This document shows positions 52,001-64,000 of a DNA stretch of 64,000 nucleotides, in pieces. The DNA is from Vanilla planifolia (taxonomy: Eukaryota > Streptophyta > Magnoliopsida > Asparagales > Orchidaceae): assembly GCA_023846275.1 (NCBI GenBank), contig CM043872.1, positions 27,518,670 through 27,582,669 on the forward strand, read 5' to 3'. Below the pieces are notes generated by a model. The model saw only the letters and a program-made list of their open reading frames with translations. It had not been told where the DNA came from and ran no database searches. The position numbers and the translations under genes are program-made. How positions within the stretch are numbered: the first letter of the stretch is position 1; every line of letters begins with the position of its first letter.

Positions 52001-55000
52001 TAGCATTTACATTTTTTATTCTAAATAAAACAAACTAAACAAAAATAATAATCAATTGATATTTAGACAACATGAATATATAGATAACATTAACATATAA
52101 ATAATGCCGAACAGAACTATCCTTATGCCATATAACACTGCAATACATGGAAAAAGTGCAAATAGATAGGTCCTACGTATGCATTTGCAGAAGGTTACTA
52201 AAATATACAGAGTTTTGCTGCATCTATAGAGCATATATTTTTAATGAACAGCAGAACCAAATAATGAAGATATATTTTGATATCAACAGAAGATTTATTA
52301 TTAAGTTGTCATAGCAGAAAGAAATAACTGACCTTAGTTTTTGAAACAAACCAGGTAGGGAGGATGAAGCAGTCAATGGGCTATTAAGAATAGCAATCTT
52401 GGATACTTTATTTGAGTTCCTAAGAGCCCAAGTCAATCCATATGATCCCACCAAAAATCCCTACAACAAATTATCCCATTAGTACAAATAAAACTCTCCA
52501 CTTAGAATTACAAGTTTGCATATACTTTCATGAACAAGTAGTTTATCTAGAGTTCTTTACTAGTTTAATGGAAGGAAGCCTACTTTTATCTGTTGAAGGG
52601 ATTTGTTATTACCACTAGGCTATGCTAACTCAAGTACTTATATACCTAAAATAATGAACACAAACAAAAACATGTTTAGATATGATGGCATTTTAAATGG
52701 ATTTCATGGAGATTTGTCTGTGGGTTTGTCAGCTTTTTGCTCCTCAAACTTTGAATCTCAAAAACAAGCTAAATTCAATGAATCAAAAAAAAAAAAAAAG
52801 AAGAGGATTCTTTCAAAGGTTGGAATTGAGGGCAAGTAGATTTTTATGAATCTCGGGCTGAAAGGTCATGGTAGGAATAACCTAGTGGATGTTAGTTGAG
52901 ACATGTTATGGGAGTCTTAAATAACAAGCTATGGTGATTGAAACTTATACTAGGAAGGGAGATTAACAACTTCTACATCGAACACATCTCAACTTGTTTG
53001 TCTAATAGACTAAAATTAGGTAGATTGATTTGTGGTAACTAGATGAGATTAGATGTAAGCTCGATAGATCTAGCATATTCACCTTTTCCTGTGCTCAAAA
53101 GAATCTTCTTTGATTGGTGGGACTTCATTACAGGCAACTCCTTAAACATGTTTAACATATCACTTGTTTTGCTTCAGAATTATAAAATGAAGGATAACCT
53201 TGTTAAAGGAAATTTTTTAACTGAAGAATCACATATATTATGTGGGCCTACTAGAGAGTTTCCCTTGTATCTTTTTTTTTTGGAAAACATACTTAATAAG
53301 CATGGTTAAAAAACATCTCTATTAGTTGCAAAGGTTATTCAATTGGTTTTGGAATTTTTAATGAATTGCATAAGATATTAGGGTAGTTTCTAAGACTATG
53401 TTGCATCTGATTAACAAGGATAGAATATCTTTGAAGACCAAAATAATGTGAAAATATTATGAAGCAGATTAAACGAATGGTGATTATCAAGATATCAATT
53501 CTAAAGTTGGCTGAAAATGATCAGAAGGTCATCGTGAACCATGATAAATGGTGTAGGCATTGGTATTTTGATACGTCATTTCATTTAGCTCATTGATCTG
53601 TTGCTTTATTTAGCCTTCTAATTTGTTTTGTGCTTTCCTTTGCTTGCCAAGTGAAGAAAAAAAAAAGCAATTTTATAAAGTCATGGCAAAACTTTCATGT
53701 ATTTAGAAAAATAAGCTTAAACAAATTAGTAAAATCTAGAACAAGGTTAATGACGACCTGAATAACTAAGAAGAAAGGTGAGCTGATGTTTAGTGCACTG
53801 AGAAGATTGTCAAAGGCACTGTGGAACTCTTCTTCTGTATCAAAAAAATCTGAAAATTCAGTTGCAGATTTCAAGATACATACAATAAATGAAATGAAAG
53901 CTAGCATACCAGTATAAGAGAACCCGTATCCTGGTTGAGGCTTATCGCTAAAACCAAACCCAATCCAATCAGGAGCATAGCAGTGAAAACCAGAGTCTGA
54001 TATCTATTCAGTATATGATTATTTATCAAATATATTGAATAAAAATATAGCTAATTCTATAAGCAAATGCTTGATAAAAGGAATGTCATAAACTAATTAG
54101 GCAGAAACCCTCACACAAAGCCATGGTCACATCATTGCCCTGCCCTAGACACTAGTGAATAGCACTGTTCTTCCCAAGTCTGTGTTTAGGGTTTGAAAAA
54201 CCTGCATATTATTGCTTGATATTTTAACAGTTTGAGAACAAGCCCAAGCTAGACCTTAGAAGTAAGGCTGTTCTTGGAACACTGATCGTTCACTAAAACT
54301 GGTTTGGAACAACTAGAACGAAGACCACTTGAGGCCAGAAAGGTGGAAAGCTGTTGTGGCCTTGGTTCTAGTTGTTCAAAACCACATTTAGTGAATGATC
54401 AGAGATTCAACAACTAGATCAGTAAGGAGAAGTAATGCAAATAATCAAAACAGCCCATAGGTTTGGTTTAGTGCTCTGCTTTTTCCTTTCTGAATTGGAA
54501 AGAATAATTAATAAAATGGTTGTTTGATGTGAGAAGAAATGAAATTTTTCATAGGGATCATTTGGCATGCCTTTTGTGTGCTTGTAGTTGAAAATCAAGT
54601 GGTAAAATTTGAGCTTGGAAATGCACCAACAAATGAACCTTTGAAAGCTGGTTCAAAATAGGCGTTCAGAATCATTTTTTCAGAAAAAAAACAATTATGA
54701 AGAGCATGCACTTAACAACAGTAATGTAACAATTATGGAGAAGAAAACTAAGAAAAACAAAATTCCCTCAAAATATAATATAAAACAGACATGCAAGAAG
54801 AAAACACTAGATTTAAGCAAAATCCCAAATCTGGGAAAACGCATGACCACATGATAAAAAATTCCTCATGATCTAAAGGTTCTTTCCAAAAGGGATATAA
54901 AAGAACAATTCTCTATCTCTCAATTGGGCACATGTTCACAAGGGAAAAAATTAATATAATCAATGTTTATAGGAGTAGTTTTGGCAATCAAATTTAAGTT

Positions 55001-57119
55001 AAAGTTTTCGTGGTTTTGGCAAGCAATTTTGATCATATTTTTCTTCATTATGATTTTCAAAAAACTCAAGAAAACGAAAAAATTATATAAAGAAAACATT
55101 ATTTAAAAAATATTTTATAAATAACAATATGTAAATACAAAAAGTAAAAAAATAACATTGCTAGTCTTTGTTATAGGAAAAGCCTTAATCATTAAGATGA
55201 CTTGTGAAGTGGCAAGCCAACTTTAATTAATAAGGCCAATCATTCTAAGTAGCCTTCTATTAGGCGGATCTTATATTGACAATATAATTTTTTTTTTAAA
55301 TTCCCATCCATCATTTTATTTTGACAAGTAGCTAGCTAAATAAGCATTTCAGAACTTCTCTCTTTCGTATTTCTTCCCTAGCCTTTAGCCCTCATAGCTT
55401 TGCCTTTCTAAAATGCCTTGTCTCATTGGTATGTCACACCTCACATCCTCACTTTCTTGCCTCAACTTATCACTCTCCTCTCTCTTATTTTAGCATCAAA
55501 AGGCATTGCCTAATTTTGGTCAAAACCTCAATGGTTTTGACTAAAATCAACCAAACCACACAATATCATTTTGGATCAATTTCACTTGACCATTTCAACC
55601 ATGTTTATAAGTTCTATAATGATGGTTAGGGAACTCATTAAGACTTCATTAATAACCTATACCTTATGATATGATGCCACTGCACTGTTAAATTTATTGT
55701 TTTGTTATCATTGTTAAATTAACACTTCAAATAATACGATCAACATATTGGTCCAAAAGACTAATTTTTTAGCCACTATTTGATCAACTTGATCAAATAA
55801 TCTAATGAGATTCTTTTGCGACTTACATTGTGGTTATCATCTAATATAAATAAGGTTAACTTTGCTAAAGAATTTAATTGAATTTTTGCTCAAATATAGG
55901 TAGAATTAAAACAATTATGAGCTTAACTTGATTCAAATCAAATTGTTACCAACCGATTATAAGCAAAAGCCTATATTTGATCAAATTGCGTCAAAATTGG
56001 ATCTAAATTGTTAAGTATCTATGAATATAATTATGTACTTATCAAACTAAGAATATTTAGATATATAAATAATTAAATTTATGAAATTAAAAATAACAAA
56101 TGTGGATAAATTTAAGATGATTAAATGTAAAAACTTATTTATGACTAATAATCTAACTAAAAAATAAAAAAATAATCAAAAAATGGATTAGGTTAGCTTA
56201 GAGTGAGCTTGAATCAATAACAAATGACTAGGATTAGCTTGAATTGAGATTGAATCAAAATCTTCACATTTAAAGCTTGGATTGAATCAAGATCATATTG
56301 AAAAATTTCACTCTAATGTTGAGTCATAGTAGGATTCACTAAAGATAAAGTAGTTATTAGTCTTAAATACAAACACCATACAATCGGATGTCAAGGATGT
56401 AATAATAAAATTGTCAAAATCAAATATTTTAATTTGTAACAAAAATATATACTCACTCTAATGTCAAGTTATAGTAGGATTCACTAAAGATAAAATAGTT
56501 ATTAGTCTTAAATGCAAACATCATACAATCGGATGCCAAAGATGTAATAATAAAACTACAAAATCAAATATTCCAATTTATAACAAAAATCCATACTCAT
56601 GACATTTTTTGATTTCCAAGACTAAGCTCTAAACATATCACTAAAATGTAACCAGAAAAAGCATGAGAAACCAATAAGTAATTAACAATTTTTTAAATTA
56701 GAATAGTTTCACTAAGACATTACTTCTAATTTGTTTATGAGAAATTACCTTTTTTTTAATTAATTAGTATCACTTTAAGATGTTAGCTTGAATTCTATTT
56801 GTACATTGCAAATAAGTACTTAAATTTCTTTTCAAGAGATAGTTGTTGTCCAATGAAGGATGTGATAATCTATCTAGTAATCCCTTATAACTCAAACTTA
56901 TCAAAGTAAGCCCTCAAAGAAAAAAAATCTTTCAGCATCATGGGCAAGAAGTTAGTTTTTATAAGAAAAAAGAAATAAAATTTTTAAATGCTTCATCTAT
57001 AAAAAATAATTCAGATAAGCATCATAGACAAACCTGAGACATTACTACTCGATAACTATATGATTGTGTTGGAGCCCCATGAACAAACACAATGGTCCCC
57101 CTTGTAGCGGCAAATGAAC
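46057..57119 (-). CDS. Alpha/beta-hydrolase-fold protein (At1g52510-like), C-terminal nine exons; 5' end not in window
   Basis: Minus-strand exons: 57119-57034, 54003-53910, 53849-53758, 52460-52333, 51717-51646, 48633-48563, 47812-47737, 46328-46182, 46096-46057. All have GT/AG borders and consistent phases, and encode 267 residues to the stop. Visible in order: GTIVFVHGAPTQSYSYR (oxyanion HG region), CYAPDWIGFGFSDKPQPGYG, SPFFLVIQ-GFLVGSYGLTWAL, KIAILNSPLT, GEFTCQNAIMAERFIEAG, YVLKSEKADVYRLPYL, ILLAWGASDKYLP (acid Asp) and LIEGAGHMPQEDW (His). The last exon ends PEKVVEALGGFL. The 51646 donor (AGCCC|GTATGT) is preferred over an upstream GT because only it keeps the frame. Where haloalkane-dehalogenase-like proteins have Asp or Ser after VxQ/VGH, this protein has Gly, so the usual nucleophile seems missing. 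Relatives carry a chloroplast transit peptide in upstream exons, which I could not find to 64000. Confidence 0.9.
54283..54401. repeat. Near-perfect 119-nt inverted repeat in a hydrolase intron
   Basis: The left arm starts TGATCGTTCACTAAA at 54283 and the right arm ends TTTAGTGAATGATCA at 54401. About 40 of 46 positions match between left arm and the reverse complement of the right arm, around a loop of roughly 25 bases. It lies in the 3.0-kb intron between the 57034 and 54003 exons. It could be a small MITE-like inverted repeat or a young hairpin RNA locus. No known microRNA sequence is recognised in the arms. Confidence 0.75.
56309..56600. repeat. Tandem duplication, 145-bp unit
   Basis: The units are 56309-56453 and 56454-56600, both starting CACTCTAATGT and sharing AGTAGGATTCACTAAAGATA and ACAATCGGATG. 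They differ at roughly one position in ten. The duplication lies within the intron preceding the 54003 exon, just downstream of the 57034 exon. Confidence 0.85.
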
Positions 57120-60060
57120 CTAAGGCATTTAAGTATGTTAAAATAGACGAACAAAAAGGTTCTCTAATAATTTCAAGCATAACTATTTATGCTTAATGCA
57201 AAAGGTAGAATTCCATTTCTAATAATGTTAAAATAATGCAAATACACAAGGGTATGATTTGTTCAAATAGACCATTTTGGTGCTATCATTGTATTTAGCC
57301 TATAAATAAACATATTGCTTGGTGTTTTTAACAAAAGCACATATTAATAACCTGCAAAATTAATAAGATTAGAAACATGCAATAATTCCTTCAATAGGCA
57401 CATATAACAATTTGTATTGTAGTTATTAAACTTTTTTATTCGTATGCCAATAAACAAAAAATTTAGATGATAAAAAAACACATGTATCAAAAGTTACAAG
57501 AATAGTATTCTCATATCTCAAATAACTTAATAAAGAATTTTCTTAGAATAGAAGATGAATGTTTTAAAAAGCTCTTTAAACAAAGTACACGTCTCAAATT
57601 AACCAATAATTAATTTGAAAAGCCCACAACACCAGGTCAAAGGACCCTACAGTATTAGCTTAGAAAAGCCCACAACATCGGCTTAGTAAAACCTACAACA
57701 TTGGCTTAGAAAAGTACAATTCAGTTAAAAGATCAACAAAAAAATAAGTATAAAATCTTAACAATGGAACAAATAAGCCAAATATAAAATTCAATACAAA
57801 AACCCTATAACCTCAGTACAATTAAGCAAAATGCACACTAAATTTGAATAAAAAAATTTTAAGGATGGATATGCAATTTTGATTAAGAAAATATGTAATA
57901 GCTTGTAACTTAACAAGGAAGAATGAGTTGATGGTTGAAATGGTAAGCAAAGATGTTCAACCAACAATCTTGCCTTTTTCCAAATTCTTCTCTAAGTATA
58001 AGATGATTTGAATAAGTAGCTCTTTTATAACGATAAGCAAGTTAAGCATTAATCTTTTATCATATGTTTGGATACCTTTAAATAGCCCTTAGAATGCTCT
58101 CCAATGGCTTTAAGCTCCCACAAATAACTATATCTAATTTTCATAAAAATTAGTCAAATTAGTCATTATTCAGTAATTTGAATTGATCATATTGTCTGGT
58201 CCAAGGGATTGTACAAGTGAGATACGATTATCAGCATATTATCTGACCTATCAGACTAATCCGACTAGTTCATTTCTAAGCACACAATTAATCATATTTA
58301 TACAATGAGATATAATAGCACAAAATCTCTTTGATCCAATTTCTGAACTCTTGAGATTTTTCTTATACGATGTGTGATCGTACACTACAATGAATTCTAC
58401 AATAAGATCACTTTCATCGATCATAAAAGATTGTAATCGTATGATAGATGAATCATACTCACACAACAAAAATCCGCTCAAATAATGACTAGCTACCAAA
58501 CTAGGCCTCTCGAGAAAATAGTATATGATATCTAATCATACACTACAATGATCATAAAGGATTGTACTCGTATAATAGGTAAATCATACTCATATGATAA
58601 AAATCTACTCAACTAATGACTAAGTCCCAAACTAGACCTCTAGAGAAGATGGTATCATACTTGTTGAACGTAGTATCATATTGGTATGACAAAAATCGGT
58701 TTACTCACACTATAAAAAGTTAACTCTCAATATACTAATAAAGTGATAGTACAAATATGATAATCACCATTGTAATATATGAATCCCATCAGTTTCATAC
58801 CTCTTTAAGGTTATGCTTACATCACTCAATCCAATATTATATCTAATCCTTCAATAACATATATCGTACAAATAAAAAATATAGTATTGTGTTATCACAT
58901 TGACAAACACCTCTCAGGTATACGTGTATGATAAGGGTATCATGCATTTACAAACTGTACAACTAATGTATATAACGCAGAATCGTCCTCACCTAACTCA
59001 CTATCCAATCATATGTGATACTAGTTATATTGTACGACGATAATATCATATCAATATGATTTGTACAAATGATGTATTTCTTACTTAACTCGTTCACTTT
59101 TTAATTCTTATTTGATTATGTAATAATAACTAATATAACTTATTATGTATACAATACTCTAAGACAAAAATTATATATGTAAACAATTTAAATGAGATGC
59201 ATGTCTTAAAACTAAATTTTTCATGAGTAAAAAGATGATTTAAAACCATTTAAATACTCTCACTCAAATCTCACCGAACCCTGGTGCCTCAAGAAAATTG
59301 TTATATATTTTAATATTCTAATACCAATAGAGATGACTCAATAAAGATCTTTACCTAGGTTACTCAAGCTTGTGTTTCTCCTAATTCTAGTTACAATTTA
59401 CACAAAAACATCTTCGTTAAGCTCAATAAGTACAATGATCAAGCTCTTCAAATAATTAATCTATTTGTTCTTGAGATACATGATCTAAAAACATATAAGA
59501 AAAAATATTAATAAAAAACATAATAATTTTATTGTCACGAAGATGCTTATAAAAATGAATGATCAAATGCATCATTCTTCTAAATATGTACCACAAGAAA
59601 ACAACTATTTATATTCTTTCATATTACTTAGCTTTCAAATATGAGTCTGTTGTTGGAATTTAAAATGTACAAAATTACATATAATCAATTTATGTTGATC
59701 TTATCCATCTAATGTGTACTTTTTTACTCTCTTATTTTCATATCTTTTTTCCTCCAATAGTAATTTTGGATATATGTTTCATAAAAGTACAATAATTATT
59801 TAATAGATAATTAATTACAATGCCATAAAATTAATTTATGAAAATAATAAAAAATGATATCAAGGTTTATTCAACTACTTCAATTTTCATGCCATAGTTT
59901 TACAAAGAAACCTCAAAAGATCAAAAGTCAATCCAATGCTACAAAGCTCTCTCATGTATAGAGTCGAAGGAAAGTTTACACCCAAAAGGGTTTAATTTAT
60001 GTAACCTCATCCAATATTTTTGTATAGTTTATTTTCACAACTCAACTTATGACCTCTATG
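57120..60060. other. AT-rich DNA upstream of the first recognised hydrolase exon
   Basis: No further hydrolase exon was recognised on the minus strand, although the acceptor at 57119 requires one upstream. The sequence is AT-rich with short direct repeats (57620-57710, AAAAGCCCACAACA-type) and the tandem pair at 58374-58670. It is probably intron of the same gene. Confidence 0.4.
58374..58670. repeat. Degenerate tandem duplication (157 and 140 bp)
   Basis: Unit 1 is 58374-58530 and unit 2 58531-58670. They share TACACTACAATGA, GATCATAAA-GATTGTA, AATCATACTCA and CCAAACTAG-CCTCT. Unit 2 lacks about 27 bases present after CTACAATGA in unit 1. Confidence 0.7.
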
Positions 60061-61600
60061 TTGCATAATGACAATTTGCTAAAGGGAGGTTCTGATGGCC
60101 AAATTGGCTACCAAAATTTATTAGCAATGCGGATTCATTTTGGTCGAGTCATTTAGGATAAGAGACGATGGCAACGACGTTTTTCTTTGTGGTTAGGAGA
60201 GATTAGGAAGGGGGGCTCTTGCACATGGAGGCTCATTTGCCTTAGTGATAAGGTGGTCAAGACAACACTTTTGAAGACTTGGTGACAACTTGATCTGTTT
60301 CACATGGTCTAACAATTAGGTAAACATAGCCTCTCTATTGATGGCCCATCATGAAATTCAATCTCCCTTGGTTGATGTCTCAACTAATTGATAAGAAAGT
60401 GCAGTGGGATAAGGACTAAATTAGAAATGTTTTTGAGCCAAAGTTGGTGTAGTGGAATCAAAAGCCTCTGAGAAAGGAGTTTAATGGAAAAGAAATCCTT
60501 GTTTAGAGATAGAACGATATCTTTGCCCCTACAACTAATCTCTAAAGGAAGAAGTTTAATGCACTAAGGGCTTAGTGATGAGGACATCATGTTCGAGAAG
60601 GACTTTCGACGACCAAGGACCAGGTCTTATACAAAAAAACAAGGCCAAAATCTAAATTCCTGCCGCCGAAAGCCGCCTCCGCCGCAACCTCCGCCGTCGC
60701 CACGCCTCCAGCCATCCGGATGACCCGCTCCGACCCACACCAGACTCACGAACTGTGACCCGCGCCGACCCACGCCAGCCCGCGCCGAGTAACGCCAGCC
60801 CGCGCCGAGTAACGCCAGCCGCGCCGACCCACGCCAGCCCGCGCCGAGTAACGCCAGCCCGCGCCGACCGCACCGCCGCCGAAACGTCGCCGCGCCTCCA
60901 ACCATCCAAAATTAGGGATAAATACATGAATTTTCATTAATTTTCTCAGAATTTTAAGAGTCTATTTTTAGGTGCTTTTTAATTTACCCATGTGTCCTTT
61001 AGTATTCCCATATTATGAGTCAAATGTCTTTTGTACCCTTTTGGATTCCTATATAAGGGGAAGTCCTCTTCTATTGTAAGGATATACAGTTAATGAAAAC
61101 TTTTTGAGTGTTCTTTGCTTCCATTCTGAGTTCGTGAGTGCTCTGAGTGTCTTTGGCGTGCCGACTCGTCAAATCTCTGATACTGGGAGGAGGGACGCGA
61201 GGTCCAAGTGGTGAGACGCCACTCCAGTCTATCATCTTCCTTCACCGCTCAACCATCTTCAAGTTGAAGTTTTCGTTTTCCTCGTCTTCCTTTTTTACAA
61301 GTAATTTCCAATTCCTAGATTATTAATTTGTCGTCAATATATTTTCATTCTGCGAAGTGCAACTTCTATTATAAATTATATTTAAGTTTCAACTGGTACC
61401 TAACCAATCTAAGTACTCCCCATTTCTGAGTGTTTGAAAGTGTGTAGCCGTAATCGATTTAGCGACTTCTTAGCCGCTATCGATCCTAGTTTAGTTAGGA
61501 TTCATTGGTTGGTGCCCTTTGCGTTCAACCCTCTTCGTATCTAGGATGTGTGTCCCTTAGGGAGACGACCCTGCTCTTTGTTGTGCATCAGCCACGAATT
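60060..61600 (+). mobile_element. Retroelement remnant with LTR-like segment
   Basis: From 60100 to 60620 there are decayed, protein-like plus-strand pieces. From about 60900 the sequence looks like an LTR promoter region: TTCCTATATAAGGGGAAG at 61048-61065 as a TATA box, a pyrimidine-rich leader, GTTAATGAAAAC downstream, and further on a TTGGTTGGTGCC that may be a degenerate primer-binding site (about 61507). The element is broken, family unassigned, ends uncertain, and no second LTR was found in the window. Confidence 0.45.
60761..60878. repeat. GC-rich 20-bp tandem repeat, about six units
   Basis: Units read CGCGCCGAGTAACGCCAGCC or CGCGCCGACCCACGCCAGCC. Full 20-base units start at 60761, 60781, 60801 and 60840, with a 19-base unit at 60821 and a partial one at 60860. 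The repeat and its flanks (60655-60905) are far richer in GC than anything around. Frames on both strands give only Ala/Arg/Gly/Pro-rich periodic peptides and are not credible genes. Confidence 0.92.
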
Positions 61601-62299
61601 TTCTAACTAAGCAAATTTCTTCAATCCTACATCACTTAGTGATGGAGCTTGCACATTCAACTCTACTTCATTTACATTTCATTAAAGAGATTGCTAGGGA
61701 CCTTGTCTACCCACCATTGACTTGCTAATTAAGTTATCTTTGCTTCTAATAGCTGCCCCAGGGGTAGAGACTAAAGTTTATGCCTCTCTCCTACCATTTA
61801 ACTCATCAAGTGCTCGCTTCTTTATGTTGGAGATTTAATTGACACCCACGAACTTGATTAACCTTCTTCATTACCTGGCAAAAGGGGGCCTCTTTTCCTT
61901 GCAATTATTGTTGGTGCCCACTAATGCATCTGGTAGGCATACAACTGCCATGTTGATTAAAAGCCAAACCTCTCTCCTTTTGTCATCACCAAGACCATCT
62001 AAGCTACCTTCTGCTTTAGTGATGTACTTTCCATCAAAGAGATTCAGAACCCTACAAGCCTTTTTGGTTCCTATGACCCCTCATCTCATGTATGGGTTTC
62101 CCTCTCCTCTTGGGTGATTTAAGGTCACTTTGATGCAATTGTTAAGTTTTGGAGTTGATTCCATGGGCATGGTTATCCACACCCCTTAGAATTTATTACA
62201 TCTTATGACTGGGTAATAGTGTTTTTCTTAGGCCGTGCATGTTGTTAAGCTTCAAGAGGTTTGGTTTGCCATCTAGTAGGCCACTTGTTTAACTAATTG
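61601..62299. other. Unassigned DNA downstream of the retroelement remnant
   Basis: Composition is close to 40% GC, higher than the flanks, with a 92-codon plus-strand open frame (61839-62117) that has no recognised domain and lacks the features of a conserved protein. It is most likely more decayed repeat sequence. Confidence 0.3.
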
Positions 62300-62357
62300 T
62301 GCTATTGGATCTAGCTTAAAGGGGACTCTGCTATTGGATCTAGCTTAAAGGGGACTC
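62300..62357. repeat. Exact 29-bp tandem duplication
   Basis: Bases 62300-62328 and 62329-62357 are identical (start TGCTATTGGATC, end AAAGGGGACTC). Perfect identity in otherwise decayed sequence means a recent duplication. Confidence 0.95.
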
Positions 62358-62806
62358 TTCCTAACGATAACTGCTATTTGTGGTGGCCATAAGATCTATT
62401 CTTCTAACCCTAAAGTTTTGTCTTCTTTGTGCTAAAGGTTTTGTTATGCTTATATAATTGCCAAATAGCTATTGACTTATTAATTGATAGAGCTTTTAAT
62501 TTTGAGTTTTTTTTAATTAGAGGAATATCCCTCACGGGGTGACTTTTGTGCAACCTCATAAGAGGATTGCAACTTCTGTTATTTGTCAAACTCAAAAACA
62601 AAGCTTTATTAACTCCAATAAAATAATAATTATAATAATAATACTAATAAGTTAATATAAAATTATCATACTTATGGATTAAATATAGCACATATAAAAT
62701 TCCAAAATGTGTACTTTTATTTTATCCTATATTAATTTGTTTTCAATTCTATAGTTACTTCAAGTGCAAGTTTCATAGAATAATAATAATTTAATAATAT
62801 AAAATC

Positions 62807-62809
<3 letters not shown>

Positions 62810-62869
<60 letters not shown>

Positions 62870-62877
62870 TACCACTT
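62810..62877. repeat. (AT)n microsatellite, about 34 units
   Basis: An essentially perfect AT dinucleotide run of about 68 bases, in AT-rich DNA with TAA-type simple sequence just upstream. Confidence 0.98.
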
Positions 62878-64000
62878 TATAATCCATCACCTTCAATAAT
62901 TAGATAATGAAATTTGGTTATTCTTTCATTAATAATGAGAAAGAGATTTTGGTTCATACATTGTCAATCATATTGCTTAACAAGGTAATGTATTTAATAA
63001 GAATTTATTTCATATTAATAAGGTAACATTTAGGTTGAAGCATTCTCACAAAATAAATAATTAGCCTAGAGTAATATATATGATTATGGAGGTTATTTAA
63101 TTTTTTAGCACATCCACCTTCAAACCTCCATGCATTCTATATCATATGGCACTCCTTTCATGATATTTCTTATCTTATGAGGTTTTTTCATTTTCAAGCC
63201 TCATTCATCATCATTAACTCCAAAATAGCTTGATGTAAATCGCCTTCCAAGCTTTGCCTCTTCACATATCAAGCCATCAAACTTAACCTCCATGTTTTCA
63301 TCATGGATTAATTAAGATTAATATACAAGTTTCACAAACCATTTGTATTTTTCATAATCCAAAATTTATTTGAAAATCATTTAATTTATTTTGGGTTTGA
63401 AATATGAAATGTTGTTTGATATATTATTTTAGTAAGTGAATAATTAGAAAAAACTTTTTAACTAATGCCCATTATTGGCCATAGTTGGCCCTTCATCTTC
63501 CCAATTGATTAAACTATCATTTTATCCTTTTTAGTAGATTTGTTCACAAATAAAATGATTAGTATTTGGAAATCTTCATCTAAGCATCATCATCAATGAC
63601 TCAATTCTCTAATTCCAAACTTTTATATACTAATCATATTTCAACATTGTTCATCCATGACTTAACTTCTTTTTCTACTCTAAGGGACTGCTTTGCAAAT
63701 TCCATCTTTGCATAACTATATTTAGCAACTATACTACTTTATACCTTCATGATTAGATTGTATTATGTTGCTACACCAAAGAAAAAACAAATTTGGAATT
63801 ATATCAATTTATCATAATTTAAATATTTCTTTTTTTTTTATAGAAATGTTTAGAATTGAATTAGTTATTATTATTCTTGATATATATTCTATAATTCACC
63901 ATTCTTACATATTGAATAATCATAGGTTTTTATTTATATTAGTTTCAAGAATAGAAAGATACAAAATAATTAAAAAAATGCTATTTACAAATATGAAGAT
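62878..64000. other. AT-rich DNA with no recognised feature
   Basis: No coding exon, RNA gene or clear repeat is recognised on either strand to the right edge. Confidence 0.5.

Noticed and set aside
60627-60940. Overlapping Ala/Arg/Gly-rich open frames on both strands
   Set aside because: They arise from a 20-bp GC-rich tandem repeat that keeps several frames open; the peptides are periodic and without domain features.
61839-62117. 92-codon plus-strand frame as a gene
   Set aside because: No domain, no homologue recognised, no splice partners; surrounding DNA is repeat-like.
1-64000. tRNA, rRNA, CRISPR arrays or bacterial-type operons
   Set aside because: No tRNA cloverleaf, rRNA segment or spaced direct-repeat array was recognised on either strand; the genome type is eukaryotic.

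Overview
Plant nuclear DNA, most likely from a non-grass monocot. The support is spliced plant genes with GC-rich first exons or whole CDSs set in very AT-rich introns and spacers, long introns (one of 8.6 kb), a plant miR396 precursor, and decayed plant-type LTR elements. The species is my inference and could be wrong.

Layout. 1-6.7 kb: an old LTR in plus orientation, decayed internal sequence, a 100-bp-class tandem repeat, then AT-rich DNA that is probably intron. 6.78-7.43 kb, minus: the first three exons of the beta subunit of PPi-dependent phosphofructokinase; the rest is not in the window. 7.7-22 kb: AT-rich spacer with a second LTR of the same family (13.7-15.6 kb), a possible SINE and a weak LTR-like block. 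22.4-24.1 kb, minus: a MIR396 locus with TATA box, hairpin and predicted downstream exons, preceded by a GC-rich promoter-like block. 25-31 kb: decayed repeat sequence, one piece of it Ty3/gypsy-like, a second GC-rich island and a compound microsatellite. 32.2-33.0 kb, minus: a two-exon SGNH/SASA carbohydrate esterase, divergent from a VAMP711-714-type longin R-SNARE (plus, four exons, 34.3-45.7 kb). The last SNARE intron is 8.6 kb and holds a threefold tandem repeat. 46.06-57.12 kb, minus: the last nine exons of an alpha/beta-hydrolase-fold protein, convergent with the SNARE gene; its 5' exons lie to the right of what I can recognise. 57-64 kb: AT-rich DNA, two tandem duplications, and a retroelement remnant with a GC-rich 20-bp tandem repeat.

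The genes do not form a pathway: carbon metabolism, a growth-regulating microRNA, a secreted-type or cytosolic esterase, vacuolar trafficking, and a hydrolase-fold protein. This is an ordinary plant gene neighbourhood. I found no new multi-gene system. The most notable points are the MIR396 locus, a hydrolase-fold protein whose nucleophile position reads Gly, and an intronic 119-nt near-perfect hairpin.
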